From Rugamonas aquatica (lineage in GTDB: Bacteria > Pseudomonadota > Gammaproteobacteria > Burkholderiales > Burkholderiaceae_D): a stretch of DNA of 64,000 bases. A model generated the notes under the pieces. It saw nothing but the letters and a program-made list of their open reading frames with translations. It was not told the DNA's origin and ran no database searches. The stretch covers positions 62,001 through 126,000 of the forward strand of contig NZ_WHUG01000007.1 of NCBI RefSeq assembly GCF_009380215.1, given 5' to 3'. A program made the position numbers and the translations under genes. Of the stretch, positions 43,903 through 52,715 are shown piece after piece (position 1 is the stretch's first letter; every line of letters starts with the position of its first letter).

Positions 43903-43940
43903 TCGAGGATCACCGGCACGGTAGGGTGCCGGTTCCCATC

Positions 43941-43973
43941 AAAAAAGCCTCGGCATTGCCGAGGCTTTTTTTA
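43941..43973. terminator. Bidirectional terminator between phaP and the MqsA-like gene
   Basis: AAAAAAGCCTCGGC and GCCGAGGCTTTTTT form a near-perfect stem around a short AT loop, with T-runs on both strands. It serves phaP on the plus strand and the toxin-antitoxin pair on the minus strand; it touches the antitoxin stop codon. Confidence 0.95.
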
Positions 43974-44198
43974 TTCAAGCATCAGACCGCGATCCACGGA
44001 CTCATCTATTTTCCGGTTGAATTCCAGCATTGCCAAGCTCACCCGCGACGATTCAGATACATCCAAAACACTTTCGCCACATACTGGGCAGTAATCGCCC
44101 TGCACCGCTGCGATTACCCCAGATCGGCCTTTGTACATATAGCTTACGTCGCGAATTCCATGCATCAACTCCGCTTCGCCACAGACAGGACATTTCAT
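43971..44198 (-). CDS. YgiT-type zinc-finger antitoxin (MqsA-like, short form)
   Basis: The product is 75 residues. Two CxxC pairs (C3/C6 and C37/C40) form the zinc-binding domain of MqsA antitoxins. Full MqsA is about 131 residues and has a C-terminal helix-turn-helix, which is absent here because the stop codon and terminator follow directly. It would bind the MqsR-like toxin through the zinc domain. It starts two bases after the toxin gene. Confidence 0.88.
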   Translation of the reverse strand: MKCPVCGEAELMHGIRDVSYMYKGRSGVIAAVQGDYCPVCGESVLDVSESSRVSLAMLEFNRKIDESVDRGLMLE

Positions 44199-44200
44199 TT

Positions 44201-44497
44201 CTACAACTCCTTGAACGACACAATCAGCACGTCATCAATAACGGTAAGTTTTAGATAAATTTTGCCGGCAATGGTAGTGGGTCGATAGACATCCTGCCAA
44301 ACACGATGGTCTGCTTGAGTAGTCATGCTTTTGTAAAAGTCGCGCGTGCGCAGCGTCATGACTACGCGAAGCATCTCGTCAAACCCCATTCCAAGCACGG
44401 CAGCCCCGGACAAGGCTGACAAAGTCGCCCTAACCCTCCCGGAAACGATCAAGGCTTTCACCATAGAGAGCCGATAATGAGGCGTGCGCTTTTCCAT
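44201..44497 (-). CDS. mqsR: MqsR family mRNA interferase toxin
   Basis: The product is 98 residues, matching MqsR in length and in the blocks MEKRTPHYRLS, DFYKSMTTQADHRVWQDVYRP split in two, and IDDVLIVSFKEL at the C-terminus. MqsR cleaves mRNA at GCU sites in a RelE-like fold. The toxin gene precedes the antitoxin gene, the known mqsRA order. Confidence 0.93.
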   Translation of the reverse strand: MEKRTPHYRLSMVKALIVSGRVRATLSALSGAAVLGMGFDEMLRVVMTLRTRDFYKSMTTQADHRVWQDVYRPTTIAGKIYLKLTVIDDVLIVSFKEL

Positions 44498-44600
44498 TCC
44501 ATATTAACCTATGTGCTTAATTTCGCCCCGGTTCCCCTGCTACATTGCCTAGTAGCGCATGAGGGCGATTTGCAGCATTGCGGATAATCAGGCGTAAACG

Positions 44601-44629
44601 AAAAAAAACCGGAGCAAGCTCCGGTTTTT
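44601..44629 (-). terminator. Terminator of the liv operon
   Basis: AAAAACCGGAGC and GCTCCGGTTTTT form a perfect stem with a two-base loop 16 bases after the livF stop; the minus strand gives a long T-run. Confidence 0.93.
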
Positions 44630-44645
44630 CGGGTGACGAAGTCAA

Positions 44646-45367
<722 letters not shown>

Positions 45368-45368
<1 letters not shown>

Positions 45369-46138
45369 TAGTGCGATCCTCCCAGGTAGGCGTCGATCAC
45401 CGCCTGATTGCTTTGGATTTCAGCCGGCAGGCCCTCGGCGATCGGCTTGCCGTATTCCAGCACCATCAGCCGGTCGCACAAGCCCATCATCATCTTGACG
45501 TCGTGCTCGATCAGCAGCACGGTCTTGCCTTCGTTCTTGATCTTGACCAGCAGCTCGCGCAGCGCCAGCTTCTCGGTGGCGTTCATGCCGGCCGCCGGTT
45601 CGTCCAGCGCCAGCAGTTGCGGATCGGTGGCCAGCGCGCGGGCGATTTCCAGGCGGCGCTGGTCGCCGTAGGACAGGAACTTCGACGTGCGGCTGGCGAA
45701 CTGGCCGATGCCGACGAAGTCCAGCAGCTCCTGCGCGCGCTTGCGGATAGCCGCCTCTTCCTCGCGCGCCGCCTTGTGGCGGAACACGGCGCCGAACACG
45801 CCCTGGTGCGAACGCACGTGGCGGCCGACCATGACGTTTTCCAGCGCGGTCATCTCGCCGAACAGGCGGATGTTCTGGAAGGTGCGGGCGATGCCGGCCT
45901 TGGCCACCGCATGCGGCGCCGACGGCGAGTACGGCTTGCCGGCCAGCTCGAAGGTGCCGGTGTCCGGCTGGTACAGGCCGGTGATGACGTTGAAGAAGGT
46001 GGTCTTGCCGGCGCCGTTGGGGCCGATCAGGCCGTAGATCTGGCCCTTCATAATCTTGATGCCGACATCGGTCAGCGCCTGCAAGCCGCCGAAGCGCTTG
46101 TTCACGCCGGCGATGTTCAGAATTACTTGTTCGCTCAT
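45368..46138 (-). CDS. livG: Branched-chain amino acid ABC transporter ATP-binding protein LivG
   Basis: The product is 256 residues. Walker A is GPNGAGKTTFFN; the signature is the LivG variant LSYGDQRRLEIARAL; Walker B is LLALDEPAAGMN. The C-terminal segment (EGLPAEIQSNQAVIDAYLG) is typical of the LivG subfamily. It follows livM by 11 bases. Confidence 0.95.
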
Positions 46139-46149
46139 GTGTCTATTCC

Positions 46150-47367
46150 TCAGGCCGCCACGGTGCCGGACGATTGATCTTTGGTGTCGGAGTCGCCGTC
46201 GGGACGGTCTTCATGCTTGGGCGCGGGCCATAGGCCGGCCGGGCGGTTCAGCATGATCAGCACCATCGCCAGGCCGTACAGCAGCTGGCGCAGCACTTCG
46301 GCCTCGATCAGCACGTGGCCGAACAGCTTCTGCTGCAGAGGCTCGACCACGTGGCGCAGCACTTCCGGCAAGGCCGCCAGCAGCGCGCCGCCCATGATGA
46401 CGCCCGGGATATGGCCGATGCCGCCCAACACCACCATCGCCAGCACGGCGATCGATTCGGTCAGCGAGAACGACTCCGGCGAGACGAAGCCCTGGAACGA
46501 GGCGAACATCGCGCCGGCGATGCCGCCGAACGAGGCGCCCATCGAGAAGGCCAGCAGCTTGACGTTGCGGGTATTGATGCCCATCGCCTTGGCGGCGATC
46601 TCGTCTTCACGGATGGCGACCCAGGCGCGGCCCAGGCGCGAATGCTGCAGGCGCGAGGTGACGAACACCACCGCCACGCACAGGAACAGGAACAGGAAGT
46701 AATACGCGTTCACCGACGGCATCGAGAAACCGCCGATCACCACGTTCGCGCGCGAGCCCGCCTCGCCGGCCAGGTTGACGCCGAACACGCGGATCGGATC
46801 GATCAGGTTGATGCCCTGCGGGCCGTTGGTGAAGTTGATCGGCTCGTTCAGGTTGTTCATGAAGATGCGGATGATCTCGCCGAAGCCCAGCGTCACGATG
46901 GCCAGATAATCGCCGCGCAGCTTCAGCGTCGGCGCGCCCAGGATGGCGCCGAACAGGCCGGCCAGCGCGGCCGCCAGCGGCACGATCAGCCACACCGACA
47001 GGTGGATGCCGTTCTGCTGGATGTCCGGTCCCAGGATCGCCACCAGCGAGTTGCCGATGACCGGGTATTCGTTAATCATCGACTCCAGCAGCGCCGCGAA
47101 TTGCGGCGAGGCCAGCAGGCCGGTCATGTAGGCGCCTACCGCGTAGAACGCGATGTAGCCCAGGTCCAGCAAGCCGGCGAAGCCGACCACGATGTTCAAG
47201 CCCAGCGCCAGCATGATGTACAGCAGCGCCATGTCGATGATGCGCACCCAGGAGTTGCCGAACTGCGAGGCGACGAACGGGAAGATCAGCAAGCCGATCA
47301 GGACCACAGCCATGCTGCTGTAGGCCTTGCGCGGGTTGCGGGTGGTGTCGAAATTCAGAATGGCCAT
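46150..47367 (-). CDS. livM: Branched-chain amino acid ABC transporter permease LivM
   Basis: The product is 405 residues with about ten helices. Key blocks are LLYIMLALGLNIVVGFAGLL and APTLKLRGDYLAIVTLGFGEI. A hydrophilic tail of about 30 residues (KHEDRPDGDSDTKDQ) follows the last helix. The ATG at 47367 has GAGGAAC upstream. A longer in-frame extension overlaps livH and was rejected. Confidence 0.95.
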   Translation of the reverse strand: MAILNFDTTRNPRKAYSSMAVVLIGLLIFPFVASQFGNSWVRIIDMALLYIMLALGLNIVVGFAGLLDLGYIAFYAVGAYMTGLLASPQFAALLESMINEYPVIGNSLVAILGPDIQQNGIHLSVWLIVPLAAALAGLFGAILGAPTLKLRGDYLAIVTLGFGEIIRIFMNNLNEPINFTNGPQGINLIDPIRVFGVNLAGEAGSRANVVIGGFSMPSVNAYYFLFLFLCVAVVFVTSRLQHSRLGRAWVAIREDEIAAKAMGINTRNVKLLAFSMGASFGGIAGAMFASFQGFVSPESFSLTESIAVLAMVVLGGIGHIPGVIMGGALLAALPEVLRHVVEPLQQKLFGHVLIEAEVLRQLLYGLAMVLIMLNRPAGLWPAPKHEDRPDGDSDTKDQSSGTVAA

Positions 47368-47381
47368 ATCAGTTCCTCCGC

Positions 47382-48311
47382 TTAGGCACGGTCCGCGACG
47401 CGCTCGCCCATGATGCCGGACGGACGCACCGTCAGCACAATGATCAGCACGACAAAGGCAAAGATGTCCTGGTAGTGGCTGCCGAGGAAGCCACCGGTCA
47501 GGTCGCCGATGTAGCCGGCGCCCAGGCTCTCGATGATGCCGAGCACGATGCCGCCCAGCATGGCGCCGTAGATGTTGCCGATGCCGCCCAGCACCGCGGC
47601 GCAGAAGGCTTTCAGGCCCGGCAGGAAGCCCATCGTGAACTGCACCGACGCATAGTTGGCACCCCACATCACGCCGGCCACGGCGGCCAGCGCCGCCCCC
47701 AGCGCGAACGTGGCGACGATGACCTTGTTGGAATCGACGCCCATCAGCCCGGCGACGCGGGGATTCTCGGCGGTGGCGCGCATCGCGCGGCCCATCTTGG
47801 TTTTCTCCACCAGCACCACCAGGCCGGCCATCGAGATCAGGGCCAGCGCCAGCAACAGGATCTGGGTCGGCGAAATCAGCGCGCCGCCGATAGCGACCGG
47901 GTCGGAAGGCAACAGTTGCGGGAAGGACAGCGGGTTGCGGCCCCAGATCATCATCGCAAAGGTGTTGAGCAGGGTCGACACGCCGATCGCGGTGATCAGC
48001 GGCGCCAGGCGCGGCGCGTTGCGCAGGCGGCGGTAGGCGACGCGCTCGATAATGATGTTGACGAGCATGCACACCGGAATGGCGCCGCCGATGGCGATCG
48101 CCAGTTTGACGTAGCCGGGCAGGTCCGGCGCATACTGATTGAGAAGATTGAGGATGGTCAGGCCGGTCATCGCACCGATCATCAGCACATCGCCGTGGGC
48201 GAAGTTGATCAGGTTCAGCACGCCGTACACCATGGTGTAGCCCAGCGCGACCAGTGCGTACATGCTGCCGAGCACAAGTCCGTTAATAATTTGTTGGATA
48301 AAAGTATCCAT
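47382..48311 (-). CDS. livH: Branched-chain amino acid ABC transporter permease LivH
   Basis: The product is 309 residues with eight or more helices and the family opening QQIINGLVLGSMYALVALGYTMVYG. The start at 48311 gives the expected LivH N-terminus; 15 upstream codons in frame are not homologous. It is the first gene of livHMGF. No substrate-binding protein (LivJ/LivK) gene is adjacent. Confidence 0.95.
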   Translation of the reverse strand: MDTFIQQIINGLVLGSMYALVALGYTMVYGVLNLINFAHGDVLMIGAMTGLTILNLLNQYAPDLPGYVKLAIAIGGAIPVCMLVNIIIERVAYRRLRNAPRLAPLITAIGVSTLLNTFAMMIWGRNPLSFPQLLPSDPVAIGGALISPTQILLLALALISMAGLVVLVEKTKMGRAMRATAENPRVAGLMGVDSNKVIVATFALGAALAAVAGVMWGANYASVQFTMGFLPGLKAFCAAVLGGIGNIYGAMLGGIVLGIIESLGAGYIGDLTGGFLGSHYQDIFAFVVLIIVLTVRPSGIMGERVADRA

Positions 48312-48357
48312 GAAGAGCGCCTTTACTTTTATGTTATGCCTGCACATCCGGCTCATG

Positions 48358-48394
48358 TAACAAAAACGGCACCCGGAGAGGTCTCCGTAGTGCC
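48358..48394 (-). terminator. Hairpin with T-run in the livH leader (ispH terminator or liv attenuator)
   Basis: On the minus strand GGCAC-TAC-GGAGA and TCTCC-GG-GTGCC pair and are followed by GTTTTTG. It lies about 200 bases past the ispH stop and 50 bases before livH. Confidence 0.65.
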
Positions 48395-48595
48395 GCCGTT
48401 GACTACGCGTTCATGATGCAAATTTCATGCCTGAACCGGTATCATCCCCTGCGAGCGCTCCCTCCGCCGTTCCCTCATTTATAAGCCGAAACGACAACTT
48501 TTTAAGAGCGAGGCAATGATAGCGAGATTTTGGAAAAACTAACTGCGGAATAATGGAAATATGCGAAATATAATTCCGTTCCATCCCGAAAGTTG

Positions 48596-49558
48596 TTAAA
48601 CCACGCCCTCGGCCGGTGCAGCTTTCTGTCCATCCAGGCCCTTGGGCAGCGGGAAAGTGACCGCTTCCTGCACGCCATCGAGGATACGCACGCTGCGCGC
48701 ACCCAATTCCTTCAGGCGATCGATGACGGCGTGCACCAAAACTTCCGGCGCCGACGCGCCGGCGGTGACGCCCACGCGCACCTTGCCTTCCAGCCAGAGC
48801 GGATCGATCTGCGTGGCGTTGTCGACCATATAGGCCGGCGTGCCCTTCTTTTCCGCCACTTCGCGCAGGCGGTTGGAATTGGAGCTGTTCGGGCTGCCAA
48901 CCACGATCACCACTTCCACCTGTGGCGCCATGAATTTCACGGCTTCCTGGCGGTTGGTGGTGGCGTAGCAGATGTCGCCCTTTTTCGGCTCGATGATGGC
49001 CGGATATTTGCGTTTCAGCGCCTCGATGATGTCGGCAGTGTCGTCAACCGACAACGTTGTCTGCGAGACATACGCCAGCTGCTCGGGTTTCGTGACGTTG
49101 AGCTTGTCGACATCGGCCACGGTTTCGACCAGGTACATGCCCTCTTCGGTCTGGCCCATCGTGCCTTCGACTTCCGGATGGCCGTCGTGGCCGATCATGA
49201 TGATTTCGCAGCCCTGCTTGCGCATCTTGGCCACTTCTACGTGTACCTTGGTGACCAGCGGGCACGTCGCGTCGAAGATGCTGAGGCCGCGCGATTCCGC
49301 TTCCGCCCGCACCGCCTTGGACACGCCGTGCGCCGAGAACACCAGGGTATTGCCGGCCGGGACATCGTCCAGGTCTTCGATGAAGATGGCGCCCTTGTTG
49401 CGCAGGTCTTCCACCACATAGGCGTTGTGGACGATTTCGTGACGCACATAGATAGGCGCGCCGAACTGGGTCAGCGCGCGCTCGACGATTTCGATGGCGC
49501 GGTCGACGCCGGCGCAAAAGCCGCGCGGCTGGGCCAGCAGGATTTCTTTATCGCTCAT
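48596..49558 (-). CDS. ispH: 4-hydroxy-3-methylbut-2-enyl diphosphate reductase
   Basis: The product is 320 residues. The three cysteines that hold the [4Fe-4S] cluster are in RGFCAGV (C15), DATCPLV and GDICYAT. The catalytic glutamate and histidine blocks (HDGHPEVEGTMGQ and SAHGVSK) are present. It makes IPP and DMAPP in the last step of the MEP pathway. It lies seven bases after the FKBP-type isomerase gene, a common pairing. Confidence 0.97.
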   Translation of the reverse strand: MSDKEILLAQPRGFCAGVDRAIEIVERALTQFGAPIYVRHEIVHNAYVVEDLRNKGAIFIEDLDDVPAGNTLVFSAHGVSKAVRAEAESRGLSIFDATCPLVTKVHVEVAKMRKQGCEIIMIGHDGHPEVEGTMGQTEEGMYLVETVADVDKLNVTKPEQLAYVSQTTLSVDDTADIIEALKRKYPAIIEPKKGDICYATTNRQEAVKFMAPQVEVVIVVGSPNSSNSNRLREVAEKKGTPAYMVDNATQIDPLWLEGKVRVGVTAGASAPEVLVHAVIDRLKELGARSVRILDGVQEAVTFPLPKGLDGQKAAPAEGVV

Positions 49559-49565
49559 GAGTTCC

Positions 49566-50021
49566 TCACAACACGGAGATGAGTTGGACTTCGAATTTCA
49601 GCGGCTGGCCGGCCAGCGGGTGGTTGAAGTCGAACAAACAGGTTTCCTCGCCCAGCTCGCGCAGGATGCCGGCGAAGCGGCCGCCGCCCGGCGCGGCGAA
49701 GTCGACCAGGTCGCCCACTTTGTAGTCGGCGCCCGGCACCGAGTTCTCGTCCAGCGTGGCGCGGGTGACTTCACGCACCAGTTCCGGGTTGCGCGGACCG
49801 AAGCCGACGCCCGGTTCCAGCTCGAAGGTCTTGTGCGTGCCTTCCGGGATGCCGATCAGCAGCTCTTCCAGCACCGGAGCCAGCTGGCCCTGGCCCAGCA
49901 TCAGCGTGGCGGGATTTCCGCCGAAGGTTGTAACGATATCAGTACCGTCCAACGAGGCAAGACGATAATGCAGTGTTAAGTAGGCCGATTTGGTGACGAC
50001 AGCAGGTTGCGCGTTAGACAT
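49566..50021 (-). CDS. fkpB: FKBP-type peptidyl-prolyl isomerase (SlpA/FkpB-like)
   Basis: The product is 151 residues. It has the FKBP core with a flap insert (FGGNPATLMLGQGQLAPVLEE) and GVGFGPRNPELV, as in SlpA/FkpB. It speeds proline isomerisation and acts as a chaperone in the cytosol. The order fkpB-ispH is conserved in many proteobacteria. Confidence 0.93.
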   Translation of the reverse strand: MSNAQPAVVTKSAYLTLHYRLASLDGTDIVTTFGGNPATLMLGQGQLAPVLEELLIGIPEGTHKTFELEPGVGFGPRNPELVREVTRATLDENSVPGADYKVGDLVDFAAPGGGRFAGILRELGEETCLFDFNHPLAGQPLKFEVQLISVL

Positions 50022-50111
50022 GACGTGAGATTCGGTAAGCTGGCAAAGGCTCTATTGTAAGCCACCTTGCCGCTCGCGCCCGTCGTCTGTGCTGATTTGC
50101 GGAGGATATCG

Positions 50112-50786
50112 ATGGCAATCAAGGAATGGCCGCCGGAGCGGCGCCCGCGCGAGCGGCTGATACGCGAGGGCGCGGCGGTGCTGTCGGATGCGGAATTGCT
50201 GGCGGTTTTCCTGCGCACCGGCATCCCCGGCAAGGATGCGGTGCAACTCGGGCAGCAGATCTTGCACCATTTCGGCTCGCTGCAAGCCATGTTCGGCGCC
50301 AGCCTGAGGGAGTTTTCCGCGCTGCATGGACTGGGGCCGGCCAAGTTCTCGCAGTTGCAGGCAGTGATGGAGCTGGCGCGGCGCGCGATTCTGGAGGAAA
50401 TCAAGGCCGGGCAGGCGCTGAACTCGCCGCGCGCGGTCAAGGAGTATCTGCGCATCACCTTCAGTGGTAAAGATTTCGAATCCTTCCATGTACTGTTCCT
50501 CGACGTGAAGAACCGCCTGATCGACGCCCGGGAAATGTTTCGCGGCACCTTGACGCACACCAGCGTCTACCCGAGGGAAGTGGTCAAGGCGGCGCTGGCC
50601 TGCAACGCGGCCAGCATCATGCTGGCTCACAACCATCCATCCGGCACGCCCGACCCCAGCGAATCGGACCTGCTGCTGACGCGGGCGCTGGTGCAGGCCA
50701 TGGCGCTGGTCGATATCCGCATCCTCGACCATTTTGTCGTGGCCGGCCATCAGGTGCACTCGTTTGCCGAGCACGGCCAGCTCTGA
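50112..50786 (+). CDS. radC: RadC family JAMM protein
   Basis: The product is 224 residues. An N-terminal helix-hairpin-helix region (LSDAELLAVFLRTG, LHGLGPAKFSQL) precedes a JAMM/MPN domain with metal motif AHNHPSGTPDPSESD. GGAGG six bases before ATG 50112 sets the start. RadC was once linked to DNA repair; its true role is uncertain. It is divergent from fkpB. Confidence 0.95.
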   Translation: MAIKEWPPERRPRERLIREGAAVLSDAELLAVFLRTGIPGKDAVQLGQQILHHFGSLQAMFGASLREFSALHGLGPAKFSQLQAVMELARRAILEEIKAGQALNSPRAVKEYLRITFSGKDFESFHVLFLDVKNRLIDAREMFRGTLTHTSVYPREVVKAALACNAASIMLAHNHPSGTPDPSESDLLLTRALVQAMALVDIRILDHFVVAGHQVHSFAEHGQL

Positions 50787-50877
50787 GTTTACCCCTGTGC
50801 GCTCAAGGGTTTACGAGCAAATTCACAATTGTTAAATATTTTCACATGCACACGACACAATTGTTTTTCACAAGTCA

Positions 50878-50906
50878 TTGAAAAAGCTGAGTTTTTTGGA
50901 TATACT
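50878..50906 (+). promoter_or_regulatory. Strong sigma-70 promoter for rpmB-rpmG
   Basis: TTGAAA (50878-50883) and TATACT (50901-50906) are spaced by exactly 17 bases, 42 bases before the rpmB ATG, with T-rich DNA between. Confidence 0.85.
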
Positions 50907-50947
50907 CTTGTTTTTCCAATTGTGGAATGTCTTTTAAGGAGTGCGTT

Positions 50948-51184
50948 ATGGCACGTGTTTGCCAAGTTACTGGGAAGAAGCCGATGGTCGGCAACAATGT
51001 TTCCCACGCAAACAACAAAACCAAACGTCGTTTCCTGCCTAACCTGCAGAACCGTCGTATTTTTGTTGAATCTGAAAACCGCTGGGTCTCCCTGCGTCTG
51101 TCCAACGCTGGTCTGCGCGTAATCGACAAAGTCGGCATCGATGCCGTACTGGCCGACATGCGCGCCCGTGGCGAAAAAGTCTAA
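50948..51184 (+). CDS. rpmB: 50S ribosomal protein L28
   Basis: The product is 78 residues, starting MARVCQVTGKKPMVGNNVSH. It is basic and lacks the paired CxxC motifs of zinc-binding L28 forms, as expected in most proteobacteria. AAGGAG lies upstream. rpmG follows after 13 bases, the usual pair. Confidence 0.98.
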   Translation: MARVCQVTGKKPMVGNNVSHANNKTKRRFLPNLQNRRIFVESENRWVSLRLSNAGLRVIDKVGIDAVLADMRARGEKV

Positions 51185-51197
51185 TTAGGGAGCTACC

Positions 51198-51365
51198 ATG
51201 GCAAAAACTGGCCGCGACAAAATCAAACTGGAATCGACCGCAGGTACGGGTTTCTTCTACACCACCACCAAGAACAAGCGCACCACGCCTGCTAAAATGG
51301 AGATCATGAAGTTCGATCCTAAAGCACGCAAGCACGTTATGTTCAAAGAAACCAAGATCAAGTAA
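51198..51365 (+). CDS. rpmG: 50S ribosomal protein L33
   Basis: The product is 55 residues: MAKTGRDKIKLESTAGTG and so on to MFKETKIK. It is the cysteine-free form of L33. AGGGAGC precedes the ATG. It is co-transcribed with rpmB and ends in a terminator. Confidence 0.98.
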   Translation: MAKTGRDKIKLESTAGTGFFYTTTKNKRTTPAKMEIMKFDPKARKHVMFKETKIK

Positions 51366-51384
51366 TCCGGTCTTCGCTTCTCGT

Positions 51385-51421
51385 AAAAAAGCCGCTCAGC
51401 ATCAGCTCAGCGGCTTTTTTG
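51385..51421. terminator. Terminator after rpmG, also overlapping the vapC end
   Basis: AAAAAAGCCGCT and AGCGGCTTTTTT flank a partly paired middle, giving T-runs on both strands. The repaired vapC frame would stop inside it. Confidence 0.9.
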
Positions 51422-51810
51422 TTTTGGCCCGGTAAATTTGACCTGGATAGCGGGCGATTATCTTGTCTGCCGTTACCAAGGTCATACCTTCAACCAAAGC
51501 CTGGGCGACCAATATGCGGTCAAATGGATCCCGATGCAGCGGCGGCAACTGAGCGACACATAGCGTATGCTCCCCCCTGAATCGACAACTCCTGATACCG
51601 ATGTTTCAACAAGCCATCCCGCAAAAGCCGAACATCGATCATGCCCGCCCCACTCTTTCCGGCACTCTTGATTGCCACCTCCCACAGACTGGCAACACTA
51701 AAAACCAAATCATTCTCGACCGAAGTCAACAACGCCGCAGTGGATACTGACAATCTATCCGGGGAAGCTATCGCCCAGAGCAGGATATGCGTATCCAGAA
51801 GAAGCTTCAC
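51402..51810 (-). pseudogene. VapC-like PIN-domain toxin with a frameshift
   Basis: From 51810 the frame reads MKLLLDTHILLWAIASPDRL, a PIN opening with D6 and E44 as metal ligands, but it stops early after 96 residues with the non-homologous tail CRSVAAAASGSI. Dropping one base from the run of six G (top-strand C at 51572-51577) restores the expected PIN end: LPPLHRDPFDRILVAQALVE followed by TLVTADKIIARYPG, ending at 51402 and giving about 135 residues. So the gene is disrupted by a +1 in a homopolymer, or the run is a sequencing error. The ATG overlaps the antitoxin stop by four bases. Confidence 0.85.
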
Positions 51811-52049
51811 TTTCCACCATAAAAGAGCTTCTCGATCTGAAAATCGGATGCACTGAAGTCCTCGGGAATCGTGAACTGCCCAGCCAGGAACCCCAGGCGT
51901 GGAAGCGGCTCAGCAATCGCACTAGAAACAGCCTCGACCTTAACCAATGCCGTGCCGAACCGTGTAATCAGAAATGGTTCTCCACGAACAGCTTTGTCGA
52001 TCAGCAAAAACAAATTTGCCTGTGCATGACTGATGTCAATCTCGTCCAT
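51807..52049 (-). CDS. Phd/YefM-type antitoxin of the VapC-like toxin
   Basis: The product is 80 residues. The opening MDEIDISHAQANLFLLIDKAVRGEPFLITRFG is split by the Phd/YefM fold: a beta-alpha N-terminus that binds DNA, then a toxin-binding tail (EDFSASDFQIEKLFYG). It overlaps the PIN gene by four bases, the normal antitoxin-toxin order. Confidence 0.9.
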   Translation of the reverse strand: MDEIDISHAQANLFLLIDKAVRGEPFLITRFGTALVKVEAVSSAIAEPLPRLGFLAGQFTIPEDFSASDFQIEKLFYGGK

Positions 52050-52143
52050 TTACCGCTCCTTGCCAGACCATCTTTTCAGTCTAAGCCCCGAGGCGACATG
52101 ACGCAAATCAGGTCAACGGGTTATTAGAGCGGAATCAACATCC

Positions 52144-52653
52144 CTATAAACAGCCTTCGATGTACTGCACTTCCTTCCAGGCGCCGGCGTAGATTGCGCC
52201 GACCTTGCCTTTGCTGGTGTCGAAGCGGATCGCGTATTGGCCGCCGCCGGCCTTGACGGTCAGGGTCTGCTCGCTATCGTCATAGGCTTGTGGCGCGGAG
52301 GTCGCCGCTTCACCGTAGACCTGGCGGATCTTTTCCACCGGGTCGCCCAGACCGATGCCGCGCTCGGATTGAATGCCCTCTTCCATCACATCGACCCGCT
52401 TCAAGACATCGCCGACAAACATCAGCAGCAACCCAGGCTGGCGCGCAGGCTCCAGCTGGAAGCAATTGGGCGTGCCGCGCAAGGCTTTCGGCATGCGCTC
52501 CATATGCTCGCCCAACACTTTGTTGACGGTGTCGAAACGCATGCCGATCTTCAGCGGCCCCGCGCCGTCGAAGCGCACGGTCCAGTCGCCGGCGTGGGCG
52601 GCGCATAGCGGCAGCGCCAGGGTCAAGGCAGTCAAATAAGCTCGCAGTTGCAT
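52144..52653 (-). CDS. Secreted protein of unknown function with two BamE-like motifs
   Basis: The product is 169 residues with a signal peptide ending at CAAHAG. Two similar segments can be seen: PLKIGMRFDTVNKVLG near residue 33 and IGLGDPVEKIRQVYG near residue 100. The pattern (I-G-[ML]-x...V...[LY]G) recalls SmpA/BamE domains. Two cysteines occur in the mature part. I do not recognise a named family; a periplasmic location is likely. Confidence 0.7.
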   Translation of the reverse strand: MQLRAYLTALTLALPLCAAHAGDWTVRFDGAGPLKIGMRFDTVNKVLGEHMERMPKALRGTPNCFQLEPARQPGLLLMFVGDVLKRVDVMEEGIQSERGIGLGDPVEKIRQVYGEAATSAPQAYDDSEQTLTVKAGGGQYAIRFDTSKGKVGAIYAGAWKEVQYIEGCL

Positions 52654-52670
52654 GATGCTCCCTGAAATGA

Positions 52671-52700
52671 AAAACGGCTCCGAATTCGGAGCCGTTTTAT
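52671..52700. terminator. Bidirectional hairpin terminator between the desaturase and the secreted protein gene
   Basis: AAAACGGCTCCGAA and TTCGGAGCCGTTTT form a perfect palindrome 16 bases after the desaturase stop on the minus strand. Confidence 0.9.
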
Positions 52701-52715
52701 TGTATCAATACTTTC

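Noticed and set aside
47368..48072. N-terminal extension of livM
   Set aside because: It overlaps livH in another frame and has arginine-rich shadow composition; LivM begins at 47367.
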